NCBI RefSeq assembly: GCF_008728515.1
Contig: NC_044981.1
Coordinates: 5,198,538-5,262,537, forward strand
Direction: 5' to 3'
Origin: Papio anubis
Lineage: Eukaryota; Chordata; Mammalia; Primates; Cercopithecidae
DNA: 64,000 nucleotides
The translations under genes and the position numbers were made by a program. Positions 18,845 to 30,740 of the stretch are shown in pieces (the stretch's first letter is position 1; each line of letters begins with the position of its first letter). The notes beneath the pieces are model-generated. The model was not told the DNA's origin and ran no database searches. It saw only the letters and a list, made by a program, of their open reading frames with translations.

Positions 18845-19129
18845 ACCTCTGGATTTTTCTGAAGTCCTAGAAAATGAAGACTGGGCTTACTGGGAGTGGG
18901 AGGGAGTGTTTAAGGACCTTTTGGATCAATTGGTATGCTTTTTCTAGTCTGTAGGCTTTTATTTTTCTTCTCTATAATTATTATTCTCTGGTTGTTGACC
19001 TCCAGGGTCTGGTTAGTTACATATGTCACTAAGAAAAGATCAAGGGTTATAGAAATGAGGCACTTAACTTTTCTGATGCCTTAACTTAGTTTGCAACATC
19101 CTGGGAGTTTGAAATGAAATGGTAGAAAA

Positions 19130-19285
19130 GTTTGGGCATAGTGGCATGCCCCTGTACTCCCAGCTACTTGGGAGGCTGAGGCAGGAGGATCCTTTGAGCC
19201 CGGGAGTTTGAGGCTGCAGTGAGCTGTGATCATGCCACTGTACTGTGGCCTGGGTGATAGAACGAGACCCTGTCTCTAAAAAAAC
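19130..19285 (+). mobile_element. Alu right-half fragment, sense
   Basis: 'ttgggcatagtggcatgcccctgtactcccagctacttgggaggctgaggc' through 'gagaccctgtctctaaaaaaac'. Only the right monomer is present. Confidence 0.88.
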
Positions 19286-19289
19286 AAAG

Positions 19290-19596
19290 ACGATGGCAGT
19301 AAAGTAACTGCAAGTTCTCTTTCAAAGCCCAGTCCAATGTTTTGCACAAGATATTCTGCCAGCCCCATCTCTTGTCTCCAGGCCACCCACTCCATCTTCT
19401 GGATCAAAGCCAGCATCATTTCTAAGGGAAGCAATTGTGAAATCATTCCCTTCTATCAAGAGTAGTTTGCATTGTCTCCATGCAGAAAGTGTGTAGCTTA
19501 ATATATTAGGGTGGGTTGGGGAGGGGCAACTAATATAAAACAATTTTTTTTTTTAAAACTAACGTTCCAGTTTTGTTGCAAAGTAGTCCAGCCTGC

Positions 19597-19647
<51 letters not shown>

Positions 19648-19970
19648 AAATAAAAAGAAAGAAAGAAAATGGGAATAAATTGGTGGACCCCACGCAAGTA
19701 AGGATTATGTCAGATGATTTTGGTGAACCATCTCCTTCATGTTGGGAATTCTCTCAATAAAACAGATTCAGAAGACTTGGTCCCTACCCTCGTAAGAACT
19801 TACCAAGGAACTCCTTATGCTGTTGGTCGTTTATCTTCTTAGCCACGCACTTTTCCAGTTACCAGTCACGCCTACCTACCCTCTTTGTCACTTACAGACT
19901 CCAGGTGACAGTCTTCCCACATGTTGGAACACTTCTACTTAAGAACTTTCCTCTAGAGCTCTGCTCCCCT
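19290..19970. other. No gene recognised
   Basis: Unique-looking apart from the CA array at 19602-19643. Confidence 0.5.
19602..19643. repeat. (AC)n microsatellite with A/AAAG-rich tail
   Basis: About 21 AC units followed by aaaataaataaaaagaaagaaagaaaa. The words 'gtagtccagcctgcatct' just upstream recall an Alu end, so it may be the tail of a very short Alu stub. Confidence 0.9.
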
Positions 19971-19971
19971 A

Positions 19972-20165
19972 AGTTTGGTCCTAGGAACAGCAGAATCTCA
20001 GGCCCCATCCAAACCTGTGTTGTTGTGTTGTTTAACAAGACCTCTAGGTGACTTCTGTCTGCAAAACGTGTTAAGATTCAGATTTTGTTTCAGTAGGGCT
20101 TGGTGGGGCCTGAGATTCTAACAGGCTCCCAGGCAGTGCCCATGTTGGTCTGTGCACCACGTGGT
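19972..20165. mobile_element. Two MER5A-like hAT fragments in inverted orientation
   Basis: 19972-20058 matches antisense MER5A words ('ggtcctaggaacagcag', 'aatctcaggcccca', 'tttaacaagacctctaggtgac'). 20060-20165 matches sense words ('gattcagattttgtttcagtaggg', 'tggggcctgagattctaacaggctcccagg', 'gtctgtgcacca'). AATCTCAGGCCCCA (from 19990) and TGGGGCCTGAGATT (from about 20103) are a perfect 14-bp inverted repeat. Confidence 0.65.
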
Positions 20166-20309
20166 GGATAGCAAGGCTTTGCTGTCGAGAGATATTATCT
20201 CTCCCTGTGTCAGAGAGTAGCAAAGCTGCTTGGGTTATCTGATGACATGGGATGACATAGGCTAACCAAGTACCTCTGGCCTTGGGGAGTTGCAGTTAAA
20301 AAAGAAATG

Positions 20310-20520
20310 TGCCTGGTTACTATGTGCTAGCACAGTTCTCAGAGCTTTACTTGTACACTGAATCCTCTCCTGGGTCTGAGGAGGTAGACACTATTACTGT
20401 CTTTTACAGATGGGGAGATGAGGCACAGAGAAGTTAAGTAGCTTGAGCAAAGTCACGTGAACTAATGAGTGAAAGAGGAGGGCTCTGAACCAGGCAGTGT
20501 GGCTTCGGTACCAAGCTTTG
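20310..20520 (+). mobile_element. MIR SINE, sense, nearly full
   Basis: 'ctatgtgctagcacagttctcagagctttac' through 'ttttacagatggggagatgaggcacagagaagttaagtagcttg' and 'ctctgaaccaggcagtgtggct' follow the MIR consensus. Confidence 0.88.
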
Positions 20521-20777
20521 ACATTATTGCGCACTTCCTGAGTGTTTGGGGGGCTACAGCTGTCGGCAGGGAGAGTCGGCTCACGGTGCAGAAGTGAGAG
20601 CGTCTCAGTTTGGGCAGTGGAGTGGTTCCAGAAGGCACGCTGAGTTCAGGACTGAGATCAGCACAAGGAGGGCTGAGCAACAGAGAGCGGGACTGTGTGG
20701 GTCGTGTTCAATGGACAGGGTTAGTGGAGGAAGAAGCCACACAGGGTACCAGCTGCTGAGGAACGAGAGTAAATATA

Positions 20778-20990
20778 GCAAACTTCTATTAAGCATTCGT
20801 AAGTGTCAGATACTGGGGTTTACGTTTGTTATTTCATTTGACCCTGATGACGATCCTATGGTGCAGGTACAAATCTTTTAGAGAAGGAAACCGAAGTTCA
20901 AGAGAGTAATTTTCCCAAGGTCATCTAGGGAGAAGAGTAGCTTAACTTGAATTTTAAGTCAGTGCCGTCTGATTTCACAACCTCTGTCTG
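20778..20990 (+). mobile_element. MIR SINE, sense
   Basis: 'tctattaagcattcgtaagtgtcagatactgggg' through 'gaaggaaaccgaagttcaagagagtaattttcccaaggtcatc' are diverged MIR segments in order. Confidence 0.75.
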
Positions 20991-21939
20991 AGGCTTCTTT
21001 GCCCTGCTGCTTCCCTGGCAGGGACTCAGTGGGGAAGTGAAGGTATAGAGGAGAGAAAAGAACTTGAGCATTGACACTAGGGTATAAAGAGGTACCTGGA
21101 CACAGGGATGAGGGGCAAGAATGCAGGAGCAGCTCCTGGGACTGAATGGTTAAAACTGGACTGAAGATCTCTTGAGATTTTCCTGAGTAGGACTGGTGCC
21201 TGGACTGGCACAGGGCTGAAACTGCATGTGGGGTTAAATGGCCCCGAGGTGAAGTCGGTTGCCATCTGATGGTTCAGGCTCATTAGGGCTGAACACACAT
21301 CTTTACCTCCTGTGTCTTCATCCTTGTGTCATCTCCAGAGAGCCATACCTGCCCTCCCTTTGACCCTGCCCTCCCCACGACTCTGTTTCTTAGACAAACG
21401 TGTTTGCGGCCACGTTGGCTGCTCCCCAAGCCCCCTGCTTCTCTGAAAGTGAAAAGTTGCTTCTGTTTGCCTTCCTCCATCCTTGTGATTATTGCATTTC
21501 TTGCCACAGACATTTTTCATTGCTCCCAATGTGAAAATCTGGGCTTGTTACTTTAACCAAATGATTATACAGCCCCACGTGACCTCAAATAAATTTTTTA
21601 AATGGATAACTAAGCTGATAGTACGCGAAGTGCGCCCGGGGAATTCTCTGCCTCAGGATGCTCGTAATGAAGGGAATTGACTGGGGTTAGCAGATGGACA
21701 CTGCTCATTTTTTGGCAATCATTGACAAGTACGCAACACCTCCAGGTGGCTCTCCACGGATTGCTCTGTGTGGCTCAGCCCATGATGCCCGTGCGTCTGT
21801 GGAATGCTAATGGTCCCTCTTCCTCCCTGGATAACATAGCAGGCTGCATGGTCTGCTGTGGCTCTTTCTTTATCTTTGAGATCAAAGGCATGCATATCAT
21901 TTTTAAATAAAAGATTCTCTTTTAATTATAGAGGCATCA
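20991..21939. other. No gene or clear repeat recognised
   Basis: Unique-looking. Several overlapping 60-77 aa frames on both strands have no recognised domain. Confidence 0.45.
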
Positions 21940-22385
21940 TAGCAGTATTACAAAAAGCTTAGAAATAGAGAAGGGGAAACATCCACATTTACCGCGCTAA
22001 AACATGGTAATCAGTTTTTAAACAGTTGTTCAGTAGCTTTTCATAGTTGTACCAGTTGTTTTGTATATACATTTCCCCTTATTGCTGTGTAATCTCCATA
22101 GTTACCATTTGAATGGCTGTATCGTATTCTGTTGTGATGCCACATCATTAATTAACTCTGTTGTTGACACGTGCATTACTTCCAACTTTTTACAATTACT
22201 AGTAACAGTTCAAGGCATACATTTGTGCATGTAGCTATTTTCATATTTTGAATTAGTTTCTTACGATAGAGTCTCAGATGTGGCATGACTGGGTCAAAGA
22301 GTATGAACATTTTTACGGCTTCTAAAATGTATTGCCAGATTGCTTTCCAGAAGAGTGGAGGCAATTTACAAGGCCACCACAAAGG
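21940..22385 (-). mobile_element. L1ME-like 3' region, antisense
   Basis: 'attgctgtgtaatctccatag', 'ttttacaattactagtaac', 'tacgatagagtctcagatgtggcatgactgggtcaaagagtatgaac' and 'gtattgccagattgctttccagaag' follow the antisense L1M/ME consensus in order. Confidence 0.78.
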
Positions 22386-22439
22386 CCTTCATTTCCCAGA
22401 TGGCCAACTTGGTTAGGGATGCAGCCTCTCACAGTAGAT

Positions 22440-22485
22440 GAGAAGCTGTGTCTGTGTTTGTGTTTGTGTTTATGTGTGTATAAAA
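22440..22485. repeat. (TGTTTG)n-like short tandem repeat
   Basis: gtgtctgtgtttgtgtttgtgtttatgtgtgtat, an imperfect 6-bp repeat. Confidence 0.75.
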
Positions 22486-23105
22486 CTTGTTGGTGCCTTT
22501 GTGTATTGATTTAAGCCCAGTGACACCATGCGTTGCCTTTGTTAATAGGAATGTACTAGATGTCTACTGACAACATAATGGTCATCCATTAGTGTTTAAA
22601 ATAGATGTGTGCTTGCTATGGATTAAAGCAAGGTGTAGGTGTTTCCTCTTTTCCTAGAATTCGGACTTTTAAAAAAAATGGACAAAGGTGAGTTGACAAG
22701 AGCATTCAGCCAGCGTGACAAGGTTCTTAGTGGCTCCCTTTTTTTTTAGGAATACCTAGTGATTTGGAGGTGAAGGTGGAAGTCAAAGGAGCTTGCTAGG
22801 AGCAGTAGTGGGAGGGCACTGGAAGTAGCTGGGCATGTGCTCAGAAGAGGGCCTGTTGTGGATTGCACAAGGCACCTCACCTCACCTGGTGAGGACAGTC
22901 TTTTGGGTGCTGAATGGAGTGCTTGTGTTGAGAGGATTTTGAGGTCACACCTAGGCTCAGTGGGAAAGATACTGTGATTAATTAGCAATTTGTTCGAGAT
23001 TTTTGTCATTGCAATTTTCTTCAGTTTGTTATCTATCCAATTGGATTATAAACATTTCATGCCTTTATGTAGGAATTGTACCTTTTAAAATTATAATTTT
23101 CTACC
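22486..23105. other. No gene or clear repeat recognised
   Basis: Unique-looking; no bounded frame of interest. Confidence 0.45.
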
Positions 23106-23109
23106 CATT

Positions 23110-23195
23110 TCCTAAAGCGTCTAGCACATTGTGTTGTATATGATGTATGTGTATGGTAGTTTTGTGTCCCCTGATTGAATGAATGAGGGAATATA
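23110..23195 (+). mobile_element. MIR/L2 3'-tail relic
   Basis: 'ctagcacattgtgttg..tatgtgtatgg' followed by 'ttgaatgaatgag' recalls the shared L2/MIR tail (ctagcacagtgcctggcacatagtagg...ttgaatgaatg). Confidence 0.4.
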
Positions 23196-23369
23196 CTACT
23201 TTCTCGTCATAGTCCCAGGCATTTAATCAAAGCCCTGTGTTTCAGTAGTGGGATCCCACAGTTTGCCTGCTCACATGTGAAACCTCCAGCAGACCTCACA
23301 GGGGTAAAGGAAAGGAAATTTCAACCGAGAAACTTAGGGAAGGTAATGCCAGCAGAGACCTTTGACTCA

Positions 23370-23540
23370 TTTATATGACCACCCAAATCATTTAATGAGA
23401 CCTCATTGTTTTATACAGGAGTAAAGTCAGTCAAATAAGAGCAAATGGCTTCCCCACCATCACAGAGATGGTGGGTGACTGGGAACTCCAAGTTGGGTCC
23501 TGATTCCTGGTCCAATGTCCTTTCCTCTACACCTTGTTGG
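23370..23540 (+). mobile_element. MIR SINE, sense, 3' part
   Basis: 'caaatggcttccccaccatcacagag', then 'ggtcctgattcctggtccaatgtcctttcctctacacc', follow the MIR end (..caaggtcacacag..gattcaaacccagg..ctctttccactacacc). Confidence 0.6.
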
Positions 23541-26029
23541 GAGAGCTTGGCATGCTTGTTTTGCTTGCGCCTCTCCCGCCATAGCCCCTACAGGTGTATA
23601 TTGGGAGTTTTCTTTGCTGTCTCACCATGCTTGTCCTCCTATGTAACTGAATTAGGAATGAGTTTAGAGATTGTGGCCTTGAGGCAGTAGTCAGATGGGG
23701 GTATGAAGATTTATACTGAGTGCCAAGAGACAGTGCCAGATCACAATTCATTTCTATTCAAAGTTATAGCTTTGCCTTATCTCCAGTTTGGAATATAACC
23801 TTTTTTTCATTTTAAAGGGAGAACGTATAATGGTAGATGTGGTACATGATTTGAGTGTGTATTTGATACAATTGTGATCCTAGTAAAACTGCCATTCTGA
23901 TCCATATGCCTAGTGTAGAGATTTAAGGTTGTTAAGGTAGCATTAACTTTGAGCTTCTTGATTTATCTTGTGTGACTGAAATCTAAACCTCAATATTGTA
24001 TCAACTCCGTGGTTGTTTTTCCTCCTTTCTTTCCAGAACCCCTTAGCCCCAATCTGATGAGCACATTTGGTTCTGTAGTTGAGATTCAGAAGCTAAATGC
24101 ATTAATAGTGAGGGAAGTGTTCACGGTGAATGTCGAATGAAATGACTGAGGAGACAAAGCAGGAAAGAGAATTAACAGTCTACTGGTTCTTTTAACAGCC
24201 ATGTGATGGCTGCCCTGGGAATGGAATGATTTGTAGATGACTGGATCCTGCTCATTCCATGGTGGCTTGAGGCCCCTTGAAATTGATGGAAATTGATGTG
24301 AACCTCGTAGGCTGTCAGCAGTTACAGCCACTGGGTAATCAGGTTTGGAATTTATGGCTATTTACATTTCAGAGGGCCTTTACTATGTTTCTGTAATTTT
24401 GGATTAGAAATGCTTGTCCTTGATATAACTGTTTTTTACGCATGGTGCTACAGTGTTTAAGCCCCTTCACATTCCCAGTGTGTCCCAGTGTGTAAGCCAC
24501 TTTCTTTCTGGGACAGCAAAAAGATGATCTACTCAGTCCTCCTTTTGGATTAGTAGACAGGAGGATTTTTCTCTGCTTCTCTGCTAGACTAGCTCCACAC
24601 TGTCTTCTGTACAGTAATACGTCACATGCTGAAAAGAAGTTAGAGGAGTCTCACTGACCTGCTGTTGATAAATATTTCCCTACAGTGTGCTGAGGTGGGC
24701 GTATTTTGACTTTGCTTGGTTTTGAAGGGATTAACATTTTTTAACTGATAAATATGAACTTGTCTTGAAAAACTTAAAAAAAAATTGAGAGAAAACTTAT
24801 CTAAGACCCCTCCAATGGAATGCAAACCACTTAGGACATTTTAATTTTTATTTCATTCTTTTTTAATGCATAATTCTTATGTAGTTGTAATCTGTTTATG
24901 AAAATTTGGTATTTGAAAAATTATTACATATGTTTCTCTTTGTTATTATATGTTTTTCCTAGAGAAGCTTCATTTTCCATTGAGGGGCATTTGTTAAAAT
25001 CTTTACTTGTTCTTTCCATATGTTATCCAATGGTTCAGTCCTTTACTTATCAGTGGGATGTGAGTGGCTAATGGCACTGTCCATCAGTAATTATGACTAA
25101 CGAGTTGGCTGTCTTTTCACTCAGTAGTGGCCAGACCTCCTCTTTCATTTGAGAGTCATTGATCTGAACAGCTCATATATTTTTCCAATTAAAATTATCC
25201 TCTAGTGGGCTTTTTGTGCATTAGTTCTTTGGGATATTTTTTCAGAGTAGAATTGCTGTCCATGAAAGGGACATTTTGATAAGTTCTATGAGACATTTTG
25301 ATGTTTTACACGCACGTGTGCACACACCCATGCACAATGTACATCGTACCATATTGTATATATTGTTTTCTGCAAGTTGCCACTAGTAATCTCAATGTAT
25401 AAACCTAACCACATACTACACATAACATTGGGTATTATTGCTGTTTTAAGTTCGTTAACTTGATAGGCAAAAAATAGCGTCAAGTTTTAAATTTCTTGGC
25501 TTAGTAGTGAGCCTGAACACTTCAGCACACATTGATTAGCTACTTGATTAGCTACTTGATCTCCTGTTTTATGAACTAATTCATCGTGGCCTTGAAGTTG
25601 TAGTGGTTAGAAAGGAGTGGCACCTGTCAGAATCTCGGGGGGGCACTAATCCAGAATCTTGGGGTTAGGAAGCAAGCTGCTGTGCAGCCTCAGGGGTCAG
25701 CCTCCAGGCTCCTGACCTGAGTTGGCAGGAAAGCACTTACACTGCCCACGTTGCTTTAGGAAGACAGGATCTCTCAACACTGAAGTAAACGCTTGTTTGT
25801 TTTTGACCTTACTACTGCTTCAGTTTGAGTTGGCAACTATTTGCAATTTATATGGAGATTTTTTAAGGACAGTAGGGAAGGTGTGAGATTTTTATGTTTA
25901 TCAAATAAAATGGGTCATGGATGTGAGAATTTTTTCGCTTTTTAAAAACAGCTTGCTACAAAATTCTTCTTCCTTTCTTTTTCTTCTTATTTCCTCAATT
26001 TATTGAGTGTCTCCTCTCAACCAGCATTC
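23541..26029. other. No gene recognised; AT-rich, possible L1M relic
   Basis: 24840-25290 is AT-rich and includes 'agagtagaattgctgtccatgaaaggg', which may be a decayed antisense L1 word. 25535-25560 contains two tandem copies of GATTAGCTACTT. No coding or splice-bounded structure found. Confidence 0.4.
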
Positions 26030-26260
26030 TGGGCTGAGAGAATGCCACATGCAAAGGCCTCAAGGCAAAAAAGGGAGTGATATGTCCCGAGAAGAATGAT
26101 GAAACCAGGGTACCTGGATGTTTACAAGGAAGACCTGGATGAAGTCACAGAAGGCGGGAGGGAGCCCAGTGATGCAGACGTTAGTAGGTCGGGGCAAATG
26201 CTATGGCAAATCACCAAAGGGTTTGAGTTGCAGGCATGTGATTCACAGAAGCATCACCCT
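26030..26260 (-). mobile_element. L2 LINE fragment, antisense
   Basis: 'gagagaatgccacatgcaaaggcctcaaggc' matches the antisense L2 'ggaacagcaagtgcaaaggccctgaggc', followed by further colinear but diverged blocks. The 107-aa frame over it is not a gene. Confidence 0.55.
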
Positions 26261-26654
26261 GGAAAGGCAAGAGAGGAAGAAGCAACTCCCGATGGGTGCC
26301 TCCTGGAGAAGCCAAGGCAAGAGGTGATGGTACCCCGTGTGCTTGTGCTTCCTAAACCATCTCTGGTGAAGGGCCATAAGTTTTTATTTCTAATCTGTTG
26401 TACACTGATACTGTTATAGAATACAAGAAACATGGATTACCAGAAGAATGACCATGAGCTTGAATGTGACAGTAATGTCAAATTGCTACAAAAGTTTCTA
26501 TGTACTTACTCTCGCCTTGTGTCCTTACTTTATCATGGGCTGGTATCAGGTGGACCACACTTTGATAGCCTTGGCTGACAATGCAGCTCCAACATTAACA
26601 ATGTGTTGCATCTTTTCTGTGGATCAAGCCGTGGTATATGGGTAACAACTGTGT

Positions 26655-27000
26655 TAGTTCATTAGGGCTGCTGTAACAAAATATCATAAACTGAGTGATT
26701 TATAAACAATGGAAATTTATTTCTTACAGACCTGAAGGCTGGGGAGTCCAAGATCAAGGGACATATTTGATGTCTGGTAGGGCTTTCTGGTTCATAGATG
26801 GCACCATCTCCCTGTATCATTATAGAAGAGGCAAGGGATCTCTTTCAGGCCTTTGTAATAAGGGCACTAATTCCATGCATAAGGGCTTTGCCCCTGTGAT
26901 CTAACCACCTCCCACTGGCGCCGTCTCTAAGTACCATCACCTTGGAGGTGAGAATTTCAATATATGAATTTTGGGGGCACACAAACATTGAGTTTATAGC
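26655..27000 (-). mobile_element. MLT1-type LTR (ERVL-MaLR), antisense
   Basis: 'tgttagttcattagggctgctgtaacaaaata', 'gtgatttataaacaatggaaatttatttcttac', 'ctggggagtccaagatcaaggg', 'ctaaccacctccca' and 'atatgaattttgggggcacac' are the antisense MLT1 landmarks in order. Confidence 0.85.
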
Positions 27001-27429
27001 AACTATTTACACCATACAATGTTGTGTGTACAAGATAAACAGTGGGATATGAAGTAAAGGTTGTCTCTGCTGTTCAGATTTTATAGTCAGGTTGAATTGG
27101 GAGAGAAGTAGATTAATATGAGGCATATAATGCAGATAGACTCTCTAAGACTTACTAAAGGATTGGTTGTGGAAGATTCGAGGAGAAGGAGGACTCCAGG
27201 TTGAGAGGCAGGGACGGGGCACTGTTTCCAGAGGGGAGAGAGACATTTTCTTTAGACTTGGCAGGATTGTGTGAGATTATACTAATTTCATAAAAGCAAA
27301 AAGATTAGCATACTGATACAGATTTGAAATGAATTTCCCTGATGAGATGCTGCCTCTAGGAAGAAATCTGGGTGGCTAAAGATAAGGGTAGGGGAGTTTC
27401 GAATTTTGTACTGTGCCTGAGTACCTACT
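27001..27429. other. No gene or clear repeat recognised
   Basis: Unique-looking short gap between the MLT1 and the L1M. Confidence 0.45.
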
Positions 27430-28370
27430 CAGTAAAATGTGTTTTAAAATAGGTTTCTTGTGACAGCCAAAATAATAAAATACCTGTGGATAAATTTGAA
27501 ATAAGAAATGTGGAAGATATATATGATGAAAACTTTAAAACACAAAGAGATTTGCTAGAAGAGTTAAATGGAAAAAGAAACAGGTTAGAAAGGAAGACAA
27601 TATTGAAAGATACCAATTCTTTATAAATTAATCCAATAATCAATGAAATCCTAATTTAAAGAGCAACAGAGTTTTTGTTGCTCTTGTTGTGCAGATGAAT
27701 TTGGCACACTGATACAAAATCCATCCGGAAAAATCAAATTGTGAGAATAACTTGGAAAATTCTCCAAAGATAAGTAATGAGGGGCAACTTGACTTACTGG
27801 ATGTTAGATACGTTATGAAGCTATAATAACTGAATAATTTAAGATCTTGCTGCAGAAAAAGAAAAAGGGACACAGATCAATGGAACCAAATAATTGTTCA
27901 AAACTAAACCTGAAATGGACCTGAAATTAAATTATGATAATGATGGTTTTCACATCACTAGGGAAAATAAATTTTCCAGTAATTTTAAATGTTTAAGGAA
28001 ACAAGAGTAAACAAAATGCAATATATTTATTTCATTCTTTATACCCAAGTAAATTCCAGATAGATAAAAGATTGAAACATAAAAGCATAAATTATAATTT
28101 CTATAAGAAAACATGAATAGATTTATTAATAATTTTGGAGTGTTGAAGGCCTTTAAGCAAGGCAAAAACCTCAAAGGTCATAAACTAATAATTGTTAGAT
28201 TTGCTTATATAAAATTTAAGAAAAAAAAATACCTACAAAGGCAGTCAAAAGATCAGCCACAAACTGGCAAGTATTTGTGATACGTATGACCAAGAAAGAG
28301 TTGCCAGTAACAATCTTAATAAAAAAAAAAGTTATAGAAATAAGTAATGAAAAAGCTATCAGTCTAATAC

Positions 28371-28372
<2 letters not shown>

Positions 28373-28410
<38 letters not shown>
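28373..28410. repeat. (TG)19 microsatellite
   Basis: Uninterrupted TG array inside the L1M fragment. Confidence 0.97.
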
Positions 28411-28412
<2 letters not shown>

Positions 28413-29059
28413 AATTGGTAGTTTAAGAAAAAAAATGCAAATGTTAAAAACAAATGAAAACGTGCAGCTTCATTGATAATTAATGGAAGGTATGTTAGTG
28501 AGACATCATTTTTGACCCGTTTGGCAAACAGTCAAACAAAAAGTAATCTAAGCACTCATGAGGCTTTGGGCAAACAGAAACTCCCTACCAAAACGTAAGT
28601 TCTATAGGCAGAGGCCCTTTTTAACAAAAAATCTGTTTCACTGCCATATCCTGAAAATAGAGAAATATAAGGGGTCAGTGAACATGTGGTGAATGAATGA
28701 ATGCATGAAAATATTGTTCTTGGTAGAGTAAGTTGAGCAATCTCACTTGAGTGGAGTGTAGTTTAGCAATATCAAAATAAAATTCATGTGCCCCTTTCTC
28801 CAGCAATCCCACCATTAAAAAGTTACTCCTCTTCTGTGCTTACAAAAGTTTGCTAAAATATGTGGGCAAGGATGCTTATTTCAGCACTGGTTGTCATAGC
28901 AGAAACCTGGGAACAGTCAGAACACATCAGTGAGGCATTGGTTAAATAAATCATGGTGCATCCAGATGATGGTACAGTTTGTAGTTGTTGAGAGTGAAGA
29001 GGATCTGTATGTGCTGTCAGAGAAGGAATTCCAGTGCATTTTGTTATTAAGTAAAAAGG

Positions 29060-29214
29060 AAGATGTGGTACATGACCCTGTTTGTGTTAAGAATCAAAAG
29101 GAGTATGTTTTACTGATAGATTAAATAGATGCTGCACAAGATGTGGTACATGACCTCTTTGTGTTAAGAATCAAAAGGAGTATGTTTTACTGATAGATTA
29201 AATAGATGCCGCAG
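29060..29214. repeat. 78-bp near-perfect tandem duplication
   Basis: Unit 1 is 29060-29137 and unit 2 is 29138-29214. They share AAGATGTGGTACATGACC, GTGTTAAGAATCAAAAGG, AGTATGTTTTACTGATAG and ATTAAATAGATGC, and differ by one small indel (ccctgttt versus ctcttt) and a final T/C. Confidence 0.97.
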
Positions 29215-29250
29215 GGGTTCCCTCAACCCCTTCAAAAGGGATCACAGGAA

Positions 29251-30224
29251 ACTTAGGAAAAGTCGCAAAAGCCACTGAGTTGGAGATACAGAAGGGGTCC
29301 TATTTCAGTCACGTGTGTGTGTGTACATTTGGTGTGTTTTATTATTCTCATTATTTTTAACTCAACAGTTATCTGAGTATGAGGTTACAGAACTTTTCCT
29401 TCTTTTTACTTCTGTGTATTAAAACATACATACACTTACACAGCCCTAATAAATGTTCCTTAGAAAAAAATTTCCACAAAATGTTCTTTATTTGTTGACT
29501 GTGGTATTGGCGTCAGATCAAATTATTTATCCTATCTTCTTTAGATATAAGAAGCCGTCTTAAGATTGGGATGTTCTCAGTTTTTGACCTGGTTGTCTTA
29601 TTTAGCTAAGACTAGGACCATGTGCCTCTTTTTGGCGTGGAGGGTACATGAGAACGTAATGGTTTGTACTTGTTGGGAGGAAGCAGCTCATATTTGTATC
29701 TAACTGTCAAAAATGAGAGATAAAAAGCCACTCACAGATTCCTTTGTTCCACAGCTGTAATGTAGTTCTGATCCACACTGATATAATATATTAATTGTGG
29801 CCTCAGGTGAATGTGCCGGTTGTCTGGGGGAGCGTAAGTTAAGCTTAAATAACTTTCCGTGCATCATAGACTCTTTGGTGTGTTTAGGGGTTTTATGTAA
29901 TACAAACATATTCATCCACAAACCATATTTAGGTACATAAAGCTCCTTGATTTCTAATGAACATTTTACATGTGTCGAATGTCTGAAACTTATAAATAAT
30001 CTAGGAACAAGCAAATAACTTGGGACCATCTTCTGAAAGTGATTCAGATTATGAATCAAGCTGCAGTCCTTTTGAATGTGCCTTTAACTCAAAAGGGTGG
30101 CAGTTTAATTCATAGCATTCATTTATCTTCAGAAATTGAAGTATAAAAATTTTAATAAGAATTTATTTTGGGCTTTGCTTACTATTAATCTATAATAAGT
30201 CTCATAGCTTATGTCTGTGTAGTA
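29251..30224. other. No gene recognised
   Basis: AT-rich. The 119-aa minus-strand frame at 29700-30059 has no recognised domain or flanking splice signals, and I treat it as chance. Confidence 0.4.
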
Positions 30225-30330
30225 TTTTTTGTGTTTCAGAAGGCCTTTTTTATACACTGTCACTTAAACTTCATAACATCCCTGAGAAGTAGACTGGGAA
30301 TTTTCTTCATTATCCAAGGACTTATTGTTT
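30225..30330 (+). mobile_element. Possible MIR relic
   Basis: 'acactgtcacttaaacttcataacatccctgagaagtag' resembles the MIR 'atctcatttaatcctcacaacaaccctgtgaggtag'. Weak. Confidence 0.4.
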
Positions 30331-30639
30331 GATATTTGAGGACTATATTGCCAACTTAAAGAAGACGTTAACAATGATGCAGAAGATTAGACTAAGACAG
30401 CAGAAAAAAGGAAATATCAAAACTTGAAAGGTTTAAGTCATCTCTAGCCGCTGGGAATGTGCTTATGGAGGAGGGTTTTGAACAGTAGGGTTATTCCCAA
30501 CGCGTGTTAGAAAGTGTAGGGCTCTCTCTTCTTGCCTTCTGTTCTGGGCTCTCGTTCCCTAAAGAAGTGCCTCTGATTTTCAAGACCATAGTGCTGAGTA
30601 TCAATTATAAGGAGTCCAACCTGGACTCAAATAAGAATT

Positions 30640-30740
30640 TGAGTGCCCCGTATGTGCAAGCACTGTAGTAAGTGCTGGAGGCACCGTGTTGAACAGCAAA
30701 GACACCGTCCTTTTTTTTAGGAGCTTACATTTGGGGCTTC
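30640..30740 (-). mobile_element. L2 3'-tail fragment, antisense
   Basis: 'gtgccccgtatgtgcaagcactgtagtaagtgctgg..aacagcaaagacaccgtcc...aggagcttacattt' follows the antisense L2 3' end. Confidence 0.65.

Larger units (their letters stand above)
27430..29250 (+). mobile_element. L1M, sense, ORF2 C-terminal region plus 3' end
   Basis: Decayed ORF2-end wording appears in order: 'gatgaaaactttaaaacac', 'aataatcaatgaaatcctaattta', 'gaatttggcacactgatac', 'gaagctataataactg', 'gacacagatcaatggaaccaaata', then the L1M 3' region with 'ctccagcaatcccaccatt', 'ggcattggttaaataaatcatggtgcatccagatgatgg'. Frames are shattered. It contains a TG microsatellite and a 78-bp tandem duplication. Confidence 0.85.
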
